From: a virus
Length of the DNA stretch: 36,158 nucleotides
IMG/VR virus record: IMGVR_UViG_3300049595_001652
Span: 1-36,158 of that record
Strand: one strand, 5' to 3'
Made by a program: the position numbers and the translations under genes. Numbering within the stretch: position 1 is the first letter of the stretch; every line of letters begins with the position of its first letter. Of this stretch, positions 6,538 to 12,699 are shown piece after piece. The notes beneath the pieces were generated by a model. It did no database searches. It was given only the letters and a program-made list of their open reading frames with translations, and was not told the DNA's origin.

Positions 6538-7913
6538 ACAATAACATAACCGAAATCGAAGAGATTGTTTTAGGTGCAATTATACTAGAAGGTAATAATG
6601 CCCTAGACGTTGTTAAAAATGATTTAAACTATAAATGCTTCACCCACGAACCAAACAGGCTTGTATTCGCCTCCTTAATCGATTTAGATAAAGAAAATAA
6701 AAGTATCGACCTTATTACAATAGTTCAGAAGTTAAGGGAAAAGAAACAACTTGATTTAGTAGGGGGTGCTTTTTACATCAGTTCGTTAACTCAAAGGGTT
6801 GCAAGTTCGGCTAACATCTACAGTCACGCCCGTTATTTGATTGAAAACTACTTAAAGACTTCAATTAGTAATAAGTTAATGAATGCCTTTCATTCAATGA
6901 GTGAGCCCAACTCAGACCCTTTAGGCGTACAAGCCAAGTTAATAACCGACTTGCAAGACTTAGTTAACGAAGTGAGTACCTCTAATACATTTGAAACAAT
7001 TGAAAGTTTAGGGGATAAATACCTGACCGACCTCAGCGACTTAATGGACGGTAAGGGTGAGGTAGCTATTAGTACTGGCTTTACTGAAATGGATAAATAT
7101 GGCATGTATGGTAAATCGGATTTTATTTTAATTGCCGGTCGACCAGGTATGGGTAAGACGGCTTACATCATTAGTTCTATTCGTAACATTTGTTTTAGGG
7201 ATGGAATTAAAACCGGAATGTTTAGTTTAGAAATGAGTTCAATGCAAATACTTAACAGGATTGTTAGCAGCGAAAATCAAATTAACAGCGAGGCATTAAG
7301 GAAAGGAACTATTAATCGATTGGAGTTTAGTAATGTTAATGGGACCTTGTTGCGGTTAAAAGATAAACCGTTTTGGATTGATTCAACTAGCTCCATTGAT
7401 ATTGATGTGCTATGTGCAAGGGCAAAACAAATGAAACGTAATTTTGGGATTCAAATTTTGTTTGTTGATTACATTGGCTTGATTAACACGGGTAAGTATG
7501 GTAATGACAAAACAAACCAAACAGGCTACATAAGCAACCGATTAAAGGGATTAGCGAAGGATTTGAATATACCGATTATTTGTTTAAGTCAATTAAGTCG
7601 AGATATTGAGAAACGACCTATAAACGAACGTTTGCCACGTTTAAGTGATTTAAGGAATAGTGGTGACTTGGAACAGGATGCAGACAGCATCTACTTCTTG
7701 TTTCGCCCTATGTATTACGGAGTGAATGAATGGGAGGTTAACGGGCAAAACATTGATGTGACGAATAAGTGTTTTGTTATCAATGCAAAAAATAGACACG
7801 TTGGAATAGGTACGGAGTTGTTAGGCTTTGTTGGTCAATATACGGAGTTCTACTCACTAGTTGATGAACAGAATAAGATGCAAAGTTTAGAACCTAACAA
7901 AGATTTTTTTTAA
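6534..7913 (+). CDS. dnaB: Replicative DNA helicase, DnaB family
   Basis: Ring helicase that unwinds the phage fork. The N-terminal domain (about 1-110) has the DnaB start IEEIVLGAIILE and an Fxxxxhxxxf segment. The RecA-like core has Walker A GRPGMGKT at 202-209, Walker B ILFVDY at 308-313, the LSQLSRDIEKR sensor region and the late RNSGDLEQDAD segment. The 459-residue length is normal. The start overlaps the initiator stop (ATGA), indicating coupling. No phage DNA polymerase or primase gene is visible, so host enzymes probably complete the fork. Confidence 0.93.
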   Translation: MNNNITEIEEIVLGAIILEGNNALDVVKNDLNYKCFTHEPNRLVFASLIDLDKENKSIDLITIVQKLREKKQLDLVGGAFYISSLTQRVASSANIYSHARYLIENYLKTSISNKLMNAFHSMSEPNSDPLGVQAKLITDLQDLVNEVSTSNTFETIESLGDKYLTDLSDLMDGKGEVAISTGFTEMDKYGMYGKSDFILIAGRPGMGKTAYIISSIRNICFRDGIKTGMFSLEMSSMQILNRIVSSENQINSEALRKGTINRLEFSNVNGTLLRLKDKPFWIDSTSSIDIDVLCARAKQMKRNFGIQILFVDYIGLINTGKYGNDKTNQTGYISNRLKGLAKDLNIPIICLSQLSRDIEKRPINERLPRLSDLRNSGDLEQDADSIYFLFRPMYYGVNEWEVNGQNIDVTNKCFVINAKNRHVGIGTELLGFVGQYTEFYSLVDEQNKMQSLEPNKDFF

Positions 7914-7924
7914 AATTATTCTTG

Positions 7925-8005
7925 TTGATAATCAAACAGTTAGCAAAAATAAGTGTTAAATGTTTTAAATTTATTTTGAAAATTAAAAAAGAGTTTGTAA
8001 TTTTA
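7925..8005 (+). promoter_or_regulatory. Early promoter cassette with operator-like element, copy 2
   Basis: TTGATAATCAAACAGTTA (7925-7942) contains the perfect palindrome TTGATAATCAA. It is followed by TTTG at 7975-7978, a 19-bp spacer and TAATTTTA at 7998-8005, close to the Bacteroidota pattern TTTG-N19-TAnnTTTG. The same arrangement, with identical distances of 32 bp to the TTTG and 55 bp to the -7 box, occurs at 11859-11939. The downstream start is 19 bases from the -7 box. Confidence 0.7.
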
Positions 8006-8024
8006 CACCATCAAAACAAATAAA

Positions 8025-8228
8025 ATGACAACTTTAAACGAAGCAATCACAGACGCAAAGAAAGTAATGACAGCAAATAATTTAACTTTTGCTACAATTT
8101 GGAAAACTGGAAAATCTTATGGTTTCAATTTTGAAAAACAAGCAGTAGGATTTACTAAAAAAGAGTACGGAGTAAAGAGAACAGTAGTAGCAACAGTATT
8201 TTCCGACCTAAAATGTACCAACAACTAG
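8025..8228 (+). CDS. Hypothetical protein (67 aa)
   Basis: A small basic protein, first in a run of overlapping genes driven by the promoter at 7975-8005. The start is preceded by an A-rich stretch, not a Shine-Dalgarno sequence. The sequence has an N-terminal helix (LNEAITDAKKVM) and a probable beta hairpin. No family recognised. Confidence 0.6.
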   Translation: MTTLNEAITDAKKVMTANNLTFATIWKTGKSYGFNFEKQAVGFTKKEYGVKRTVVATVFSDLKCTNN

Positions 8229-8404
8229 CAATTAAATATTATTCAAATCATAAAGACTTACACAAAGCAATTGCAGCAGGTAAGGCAATTGATAATGCTT
8301 TGAGATTAGACTACTCAAAGTTAGGTGTTACTAATTGCCACTTTATGATGTCGAATTACTTGAAGTATTTTGATTATGATAAACTAAAACAATTACAGAA
8401 ATGA
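8213..8404 (+). CDS. Hypothetical protein (63 aa)
   Basis: Overlaps the previous gene by 16 bases and the next by 4, as in translationally coupled phage operons. The protein is tyrosine- and lysine-rich, probably all helical, with no recognised motif or membrane segment. Confidence 0.55.
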   Translation: MYQQLAIKYYSNHKDLHKAIAAGKAIDNALRLDYSKLGVTNCHFMMSNYLKYFDYDKLKQLQK

Positions 8405-8769
8405 GCGAGCAAGAATTAAACAAATTTTTAAAAGTTGGTGATAAGTTATACAGCAAACACAATCACCGCTGGTCAGATGAAATTACCTACAAATTTAGTA
8501 CAGTTGAAAGACTTACAAAAACACAGGCTATATTGTCCAATGGTGTAAGATTGATTAACGCATCAAAGAGGGATTGGTTTGGGGATTTTGGTTATCAGGC
8601 TTATGGGGGTTCATTTGTAGAGTGGTATCTTGAAACGCCTGAAATCTTAGAAAAACATGAAAAAAACAAAGAAAGGCAAATGATTAATTCGTGGTTCGAT
8701 AAAAGAAAATTCAGCCATGAAGATAAAAGAATTGTTTATTTAAAATTCAAAGAACTTAACTTATTGTAA
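8401..8769 (+). CDS. Hypothetical protein (122 aa)
   Basis: Starts in an ATGA overlap with the previous stop. The N-terminal half looks beta-rich with a 'VGDKLYSK...VERLTKTQAILSNG' pattern that recalls small SH3-like or KOW-like barrels; the second half is helical and charged. A role in nucleic-acid binding is conceivable but unsupported by motifs. Confidence 0.6.
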   Translation: MSEQELNKFLKVGDKLYSKHNHRWSDEITYKFSTVERLTKTQAILSNGVRLINASKRDWFGDFGYQAYGGSFVEWYLETPEILEKHEKNKERQMINSWFDKRKFSHEDKRIVYLKFKELNLL

Positions 8770-8775
8770 AAAATA

Positions 8776-9021
8776 ATGACACAAAAACAAAAAATAGTTA
8801 GTTTGTTCTTGCAAGGCAAGTCACTAACAACGTACACGGCAGCGGTAAGTCGCATAACAACAAAGCTACCCACTCGGATTGGTGAGATTGAAAAAGAGAT
8901 TGGCGTTCGTTTTGAGCGTAAAAAAATTGAAAGTAAGAAAGTAGCCACACACTTTAGTTACTCAATTGGTAAGGCTTCAAGGATTAAGTTGAATAAGTAT
9001 TTAAAAAAACAAAATGACTGA
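8776..9021 (+). CDS. Putative winged-helix DNA-binding protein (81 aa)
   Basis: MTQKQKIVSLFLQGKSLT followed by TTKLPTRIGEIEKEIGVRFERKK has the layout of a helix-turn-helix or winged helix (a 'kxxil.ll..G.slT...A' opening and an 'R..dle..g' recognition region) seen in many small phage proteins. It is basic (81 residues), overlaps the next gene by 8 bases, and is the penultimate phage gene before the first cassette array. DNA binding is inferred. Confidence 0.6.
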   Translation: MTQKQKIVSLFLQGKSLTTYTAAVSRITTKLPTRIGEIEKEIGVRFERKKIESKKVATHFSYSIGKASRIKLNKYLKKQND

Positions 9022-9274
9022 ATTAAGATTAATAGAATTAGCCCGGAAACATAACCTAATCAGTACCACAATAGCAAATAACATGAATAGTTATGATAAC
9101 AATGTTTTGTTTGCTTTAACCGAAATATCCAAACAAATCAAAAGTGAGTTACTTGCCGATAAATGGCATGTTGAAAGTAAATCAAAGTCTAACTTATTGG
9201 AGCGGATAAGTAAATTAGAAATGACTCACCCAAGCGAGGCAATGGAGTTAACTCATGAATTTTTGAAGTGCTAA
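9014..9274 (+). CDS. Hypothetical protein ending in the first cassette site (86 aa)
   Basis: A helical, charged protein with no recognised domain. Its stop codon TAA (9272-9274) is the TAA of the conserved TAAC that opens cassette site S1. This shows the array is inserted exactly at the gene end, or that the last codons were supplied by the insertion. It is the last native gene of this early run. Confidence 0.6.
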   Translation: MTELRLIELARKHNLISTTIANNMNSYDNNVLFALTEISKQIKSELLADKWHVESKSKSNLLERISKLEMTHPSEAMELTHEFLKC

Positions 9275-9342
9275 CGGTTTGCAGCTTGGCGCAGTTTGCG
9301 TTGGCTTGTGGGAAGGTAATTGCGCTAAGGTGCTGTTATGTT
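9268..9342 (+). repeat. attC-like site S1
   Basis: Left end GTGCTAAC, 5-base spacer GGTTT, arm GCAGCTTGGCGCA (9281-9293); right arm TGCGCTAAGGTGC (9321-9333), 1-base spacer T, right end GTTATGTT (9335-9342). Eleven of 13 arm positions pair. The asymmetric 5-versus-1 spacer recurs in other sites. The left end has no partner upstream, as expected for the first site. Confidence 0.7.
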
Positions 9343-9395
9343 GGTGTGTTAGCATGTGCGTAGGGCAGTAATTTATATTTAAAATAAAAAAAGCG

Positions 9396-9902
9396 ATGGC
9401 AAAAGTAATAACATTTAGTAGAACATTTCCAGCATATCATCCGAAATCTGGGCAGCCTACTTATTTTGTGGAGAAATTCTACAACTCATTATTTTCAAGA
9501 AATAACCTTATGGACTATCCAAAAGGACTTGAAATAAATGAGAGCATTTTAGAAATGAAAAACCACACAATAAGGGCTGGTGAAAGGTGGAAAAAAGGCG
9601 AATATTTTAGCCCAAGAGTTTGGAGTGGTAAGCCTTATAATACACCGCAAATAATATTATCAAAAGATACTTTAATAACCGATGTATATGATTTTGAAAT
9701 TAAACAGGCTTATATGGAACTGCCATTAGATTACGATACTGATGTAATAATTAACCATAGATTTTTTCATACTGATAGCGATATTATGAAAGTAGTTGCT
9801 AAAAATGATGGTTTGACATTAGCGGAATTATTACAATGGTTTAAATATCCAAAGCCGTTTAAAGGACAAATTATATGCTGGAACAAAAATGCGCAATACT
9901 AA
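9396..9902 (+). CDS. ASCH/PUA-like hypothetical protein, cassette 1 cargo (168 aa)
   Basis: The cargo of cassette 9335-9951. MAKVITFSRTFPAYHPKSGQ, then NHTIRAGERWKKGEYFSPRVWSG (about residues 55-77) resembles an ASCH-like RNA-binding fold family common in Bacteroidota, where 'K.HTIR.g.RwK.Gd' is the typical opening. The role in phage or host is unknown. It has its own A-rich leader 54 bases after the proposed crossover and no overlap with neighbours. Confidence 0.65.
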   Translation: MAKVITFSRTFPAYHPKSGQPTYFVEKFYNSLFSRNNLMDYPKGLEINESILEMKNHTIRAGERWKKGEYFSPRVWSGKPYNTPQIILSKDTLITDVYDFEIKQAYMELPLDYDTDVIINHRFFHTDSDIMKVVAKNDGLTLAELLQWFKYPKPFKGQIICWNKNAQY

Positions 9903-9943
9903 ACATAGGTGCGGTGGCTTTTTATTTTAAATATAAATTATTG

Positions 9944-10002
9944 AACATAACGGTTTGCGTATAAAAAATCGTTTTAATGTTTTTTATACGCTGTTATAAC
10001 CA
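9944..10002 (+). repeat. attC-like site S2
   Basis: Left end AACATAAC, spacer GGTTT, arm GCGTATAAAAAA (9957-9968), right arm TTTTTTATACGC (9980-9991), spacer T, right end GTTATAACCA (9993-10002). The two 12-base arms are perfectly complementary around an 11-base loop. At 59 bp it is the shortest site in the window. Confidence 0.75.
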
Positions 10003-10030
10003 GTGCGGATAAATTAGATAAAACTTAAAT

Positions 10031-10390
10031 ATGGAAAATAAAATTTTTGCCGTTAAAAAACAAGGAAAGTTTTGGGCGGCTATTGATTGCGGAGAAACAA
10101 AAGTAGGTGGCATGACTTATGGAACATTTTGGAGTAACCACTTTAAAAAAGATAGTAGAACCTACCGTTGGTATGCAGAACTATTTATGCCACCTGCTGA
10201 TTTAGTAGAATGGCAAGAGATAAAAACACTTGATAAAATGGTTACAGTTGTAGCAACAGAAGGTAACGCTTTTGAAGGTTGGGAAGATAAAGAAGATGGG
10301 TGTTTTTATCCACTACAAAACTTTGCCAAATTGCTCGGCAAAAATTTGACTATTGAAGAAGTAAAAAGTTTGATTGATGCTCAAAAGTAG
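10031..10390 (+). CDS. Hypothetical protein, cassette 2 cargo (119 aa)
   Basis: The only gene of cassette 9993-10403. It has a beta-rich N-terminal half with many aromatic residues and glycines and a helical C-terminus (TIEEVKSLIDAQK). No signal peptide or known motif. Start and stop lie wholly between the two cassette ends, so the unit is self-contained apart from a promoter. Confidence 0.65.
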   Translation: MENKIFAVKKQGKFWAAIDCGETKVGGMTYGTFWSNHFKKDSRTYRWYAELFMPPADLVEWQEIKTLDKMVTVVATEGNAFEGWEDKEDGCFYPLQNFAKLLGKNLTIEEVKSLIDAQK

Positions 10391-10393
10391 CAT

Positions 10394-10529
10394 TGGTTAT
10401 AACGTTTTGCGTGTATAAGAAGTGGCGGAATTAGACCCCAAAACTTTCAGCAAACGCAGAACTTAATTTGAAAAACAGAACTTTAAATTAACCGAGAACC
10501 CGCCATTTTTTATACACGCTGTTAGTGGC
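10394..10529 (+). repeat. attC-like site S3
   Basis: Left end TGGTTATAAC, spacer GTTTT, 20-base arm at 10409-10428 beginning GCGTGTATAA, right arm at 10500-10519 ending TTATACACGC, spacer T, right end GTTAGTGGC (10521-10529). Eighteen of 20 arm positions are exact complements and the other two can be G-U pairs. The central 71 bases show no further gene. Confidence 0.75.
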
Positions 10530-10554
10530 TGGGCTTTTCACAAATCAAATTAAA

Positions 10555-10725
10555 ATGAAAGAAACTGAAAAACAATTAGAGTATATCAGATTTATTGAGG
10601 AAGAAACTGGTGTAATTTACAAAGGACAAACAAAACAAGAAGCATCAAAATACATATCAGAAAATAAAGATAAAGTACCTGCTTCTGGCTCAATAAGTAT
10701 GTGGGCTTTGGTTAATGGTTATTAG
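10555..10725 (+). CDS. DUF3072-like small protein, cassette 3 cargo (56 aa)
   Basis: I take the ATG at 10555 (MKETEKQLEYIRFIEEETG); an in-frame GTG at 10525 would start inside the site. 'KQLEYIRFIEEETG...TKQEASKYISE' resembles the short DUF3072-type helical proteins ('T..Q..yL..L..e.g....t..eAs..I..l'). Function unknown. It is the only ORF in cassette 10521-10738. Confidence 0.6.
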   Translation: MKETEKQLEYIRFIEEETGVIYKGQTKQEASKYISENKDKVPASGSISMWALVNGY

Positions 10726-10729
10726 CCTT

Positions 10730-10827
10730 GCCACTAACGGTTTCGGGCTTGGCGAAGTGCCGCTACTCGAAACTTAAATTTTAGCACTAACTATCCTGCG
10801 GCATTTTGCCAAACCCGTGTTATGGGA
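10730..10827 (+). repeat. attC-like site S4
   Basis: Left end GCCACTAAC, spacer GGTTTC, 19-base arm at 10745-10763 beginning GGGCTTGGCGAAG, right arm at 10798-10816 ending TTTTGCCAAACCC, spacer GT, right end GTTATGGGA (10819-10827). Sixteen of 19 arm positions are exact complements. The core GCTTGGCGAAG is also present in S10, so these two sites are related. Confidence 0.75.
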
Positions 10828-10868
10828 TAGTTCAATTTTTTTGTGGGTTGGCGTAAACAAATTTCAAA

Positions 10869-11108
10869 ATGGAAAAAGAAGAAGGTTACAAAGTAAGAAG
10901 CCATATGTTCAAAGGAACAAGTGAATATGATGGCAAGATTTTAGGTTACACCTATGAAATCACATTTAACAAATCGCTTGAACACACAGGCAGATTTACT
11001 GGTATTGAAGATGGCTTAAACGCTTATTGCAAAAAAGAACGTAGAACCGATATTACAGACAACTTCAAGCGTTTGTGGTATTCATTGGTGCGGTGGGTAA
11101 AAAATTGA
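10869..11108 (+). CDS. Hypothetical protein, cassette 4 cargo (79 aa)
   Basis: A small protein with a beta-rich first half (GKILGYTYEITFN) and a basic, aromatic C-terminus (FKRLWYSLVRWVKN). Not recognised. It is the only gene of cassette 10819-11120, with an A-rich leader after the site and a stop 4 bases before the closing end TCCCATAAC. Confidence 0.6.
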   Translation: MEKEEGYKVRSHMFKGTSEYDGKILGYTYEITFNKSLEHTGRFTGIEDGLNAYCKKERRTDITDNFKRLWYSLVRWVKN

Positions 11109-11111
11109 ATT

Positions 11112-11249
11112 TCCCATAACGAATAAAAATAAACGTAGTACATAAATTGAAACGCAAATGAATAAATACTTGACATACTTTGATAAAATGCACCTCTCTG
11201 ACGATAGTACACAATATGTATTACGTTTATTTGGTGTTACCTGCTGGGC
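11112..11249 (+). repeat. attC-like site S5, containing a start codon
   Basis: Left end TCCCATAAC (11112-11120), arm at 11127-11149 beginning AAATAAACGTAGTAC, right arm at 11212-11232 ending GTATTACGTTTATTT, spacer GGT, right end GTTACCTGCTGGGC (11236-11249). The arms pair over about 20 bases with a 2-base bulge. The left sequence TAACGAAT departs from the TAACGGTTT seen elsewhere. The central part encodes the start of the next gene. Confidence 0.65.
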
Positions 11250-11406
11250 TTCTATCCACTCAAAAAAATGCAGTTGGTTTAGAATATTTGGCAGAGGATT
11301 AATGTGGAAACATATTGATAATGGATTGAGGTTTTCAGAACGAAACGGATATAAAAAATATTTGCGAATAGGTAAATGGATTGTAGAATACTTGCCTTGC
11401 AGGTAA
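11158..11406 (+). CDS. Hypothetical protein read across a cassette boundary, cassette 5 (82 aa)
   Basis: The ATG lies in the centre of site S5; codons 1-26 are site sequence and cassette 5 begins at V27 (GTT at 11236). The protein has cysteines in VTCWASIH and SKKCSW and a basic, aromatic second half. No family recognised. The stop TAA is part of the closing GGTAAC. It may be a hybrid made when the cassette inserted, or the real gene may start internally. Confidence 0.5.
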   Translation: MNKYLTYFDKMHLSDDSTQYVLRLFGVTCWASIHSKKCSWFRIFGRGLMWKHIDNGLRFSERNGYKKYLRIGKWIVEYLPCR

Positions 11407-11422
11407 CAACTCATACACGCTA
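11394..11422 (+). repeat. Terminal half site of array 1
   Basis: GCCTTGCAGGTAAC closes cassette 5 (12 of 14 complementary to its start), followed by AACTCATACACGCTA. The 20 bases 11403-11422 are identical to 18060-18079, the end of array 2. A weak right arm may exist at 11474-11489 in the next gene (13 of 16 possible pairs), but the GTTA end is missing. Confidence 0.6.
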
Positions 11423-11463
11423 CTATTGAAAGCCAACAACTTACAATTAAAATGTACAATAAA

Positions 11464-11853
11464 ATGAACAAAACAATACTATTGTGTACACTATTGTGTA
11501 CATCGTGTTCGGTTTGGAATAAGATTCCAGACGATACAAAGCACTTTGCTGCCGGGGCAGGGGTTAACGTTGTAACTACAGCTGTTATTTTGAAGTTAAC
11601 AAAGAAGAAAGGTTTAAGCCTTGCAACAGGCTTACTAACTGGTGTTGCTATTGGTTACGCAAAGGAGCGAGTTTGGGATAAACAATGGAATAGAGGCGTG
11701 TATAACATCAATGACTTTGCAATTACTGCTTGGGGGTCGCTTGTTGCAACGCCTGCCATATTTTGCGTTCGGGATTCAAAAGCTAAAAGAATGTATTATA
11801 GATTAGATTCAGCTACATTTAACCGTTTATTTGTTGATTCTTTGAAAAAATAA
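11464..11853 (+). CDS. Putative lipoprotein (129 aa)
   Basis: I prefer the ATG at 11464 over 11452 because it gives a clean signal peptide: MNKTILLCTLLCTSC, with lipobox LCTSC and lipidated C15. The mature part has a glycine- and alanine-rich hydrophobic stretch (about 45-70) and a second near 95-110. Proteins of this layout are found in Bacteroidota phages, probably envelope-associated, perhaps in lysis or superinfection exclusion; the role is unproven. A 12-bp tandem duplication (11478-11501) encodes the repeated LLCT of the signal peptide. Confidence 0.6.
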   Translation: MNKTILLCTLLCTSCSVWNKIPDDTKHFAAGAGVNVVTTAVILKLTKKKGLSLATGLLTGVAIGYAKERVWDKQWNRGVYNINDFAITAWGSLVATPAIFCVRDSKAKRMYYRLDSATFNRLFVDSLKK

Positions 11854-11858
11854 TTGTA

Positions 11859-11939
11859 TTGATAATCAAACAGTTACGTTATTTTAACAAAAAATCTTTT
11901 TAAAATGTTTTGATATTTGAAAAATAGGTTGTAATTTTA
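11859..11939 (+). promoter_or_regulatory. Early promoter cassette with operator-like element, copy 3
   Basis: TTGATAATCAAACAGTTA (11859-11876) is identical to the element at 7925. It is followed by TTTG at 11909-11912, a 19-bp spacer and TAATTTTA at 11932-11939, with TTGTAATTTTACAC shared exactly with copy 2. The ATG at 11944 is only 5 bases after the -7 box, so the transcript should be leaderless or nearly so. Confidence 0.7.
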
Positions 11940-11943
11940 CACT

Positions 11944-12246
11944 ATGAAAACAAATAAAGAATACTTAACATCAAATAGACAGGTAATAATTAACGAATTA
12001 TCTAAGGCGTTTAAATTTGAATCTATTGAATTAAAAGACTTAATGACTTCATTTGTTCAATATTTGAATGATAATAATTACGATTTATCGGAAATGTTTA
12101 TTGACTCTGTAGTGAACGAAATGTATTATGAGTATCAAAACGGCAGTTTTATAATTAACGCTTGTTCTACAAATAACATAGCTATGTATAATCACTCTGA
12201 GTTATTAAGACAAAGAGACTTTAACACAAATAAAAATCACAATTAA
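11944..12246 (+). CDS. Hypothetical protein (100 aa)
   Basis: First gene behind the third early promoter, with a start only 5 bases from the -7 box. It is an acidic, mainly helical protein (MTSFVQYLNDNNYDLSEMF). No known domain. It opens the recombination and DNA-metabolism run that leads to the SSB-like protein and NinG. Confidence 0.6.
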   Translation: MKTNKEYLTSNRQVIINELSKAFKFESIELKDLMTSFVQYLNDNNYDLSEMFIDSVVNEMYYEYQNGSFIINACSTNNIAMYNHSELLRQRDFNTNKNHN

Positions 12247-12264
12247 TCAAACAAACCAACCAAT

Positions 12265-12465
12265 ATGAAAACAACTATTAGATTATCAGATTTCAACTTC
12301 CAATTTGCTGGACATGGTCATTACAAAGTGACTTATACAAGTCCAGTTACAGGTAAGTCATGGACAAAAACAACAAGCGATATGCCGTTAATTGATGTAA
12401 CTAAAAACGCAGATGAGCCAAAAAAATGCGATTTAATTGAGTTAAAAAAACTTTGTAAAAACTAA
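12265..12465 (+). CDS. Hypothetical protein (66 aa)
   Basis: A small protein with a beta-rich opening (IRLSDFNFQFAGHGHYKVTYTSP) typical of short phage-encoded DNA-metabolism accessory proteins in Bacteroidota phages, ending with a lysine-rich helix. No specific family is claimed. It lies 5 bases before the next gene. Confidence 0.6.
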   Translation: MKTTIRLSDFNFQFAGHGHYKVTYTSPVTGKSWTKTTSDMPLIDVTKNADEPKKCDLIELKKLCKN

Positions 12466-12470
12466 CCAAT

Positions 12471-12680
12471 ATGCTAAAACTACCACTAAATACAACCGTA
12501 CAAATCGAAGAGAAAGAAGCTAGTTTAACTCAGATAGTTGACTCTAGTAAAATCTTTATGACCTTAAAGTTTGCCGACAAAACAAAGATACTAATTGACT
12601 CGTCCGATGCCGACATTATCACATTAAGTGAGTTACATTCATTCTTTCAGAAATTCTTAATTCAAAATAATTTATTATAA
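12471..12680 (+). CDS. Hypothetical protein (69 aa)
   Basis: A small beta-rich then helical protein (LNTTVQIEEKEASLTQIV...). Nothing recognised. It sits tightly between its neighbours in the operon upstream of the SSB-like gene. Confidence 0.55.
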   Translation: MLKLPLNTTVQIEEKEASLTQIVDSSKIFMTLKFADKTKILIDSSDADIITLSELHSFFQKFLIQNNLL

Positions 12681-12699
12681 ACCAAAAAAAACAAAACAA

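Larger units (their letters stand above)
9268..11422 (+). mobile_element. Integron-like gene cassette array 1 (five cassettes)
   Basis: Five one-gene units lie between inverted-repeat sites S1-S5 and a terminal half site. In every unit the bases beginning with GTTA at its start are the reverse complement of those ending in TAAC at its end: GTTATGTT/AACATAAC, GTTATAACCA/TGGTTATAAC, GTTAGTGGC/GCCACTAAC, GTTATGGGA/TCCCATAAC and GTTACCTGC/GCAGGTAAC. In integrons this arises because the crossover (G^TT) splits one attC into the two ends of a linear cassette. All genes point rightward. No integrase or attI is visible. Naming it integron-like is an inference from structure. Confidence 0.7.

Noticed and set aside
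7940-7950. GTTAGCA at 7941 as the start of a large cassette closing at 9275
   Set aside because: Only 7 bases match, it would enclose five coupled native genes and a promoter, and no right arm precedes it.
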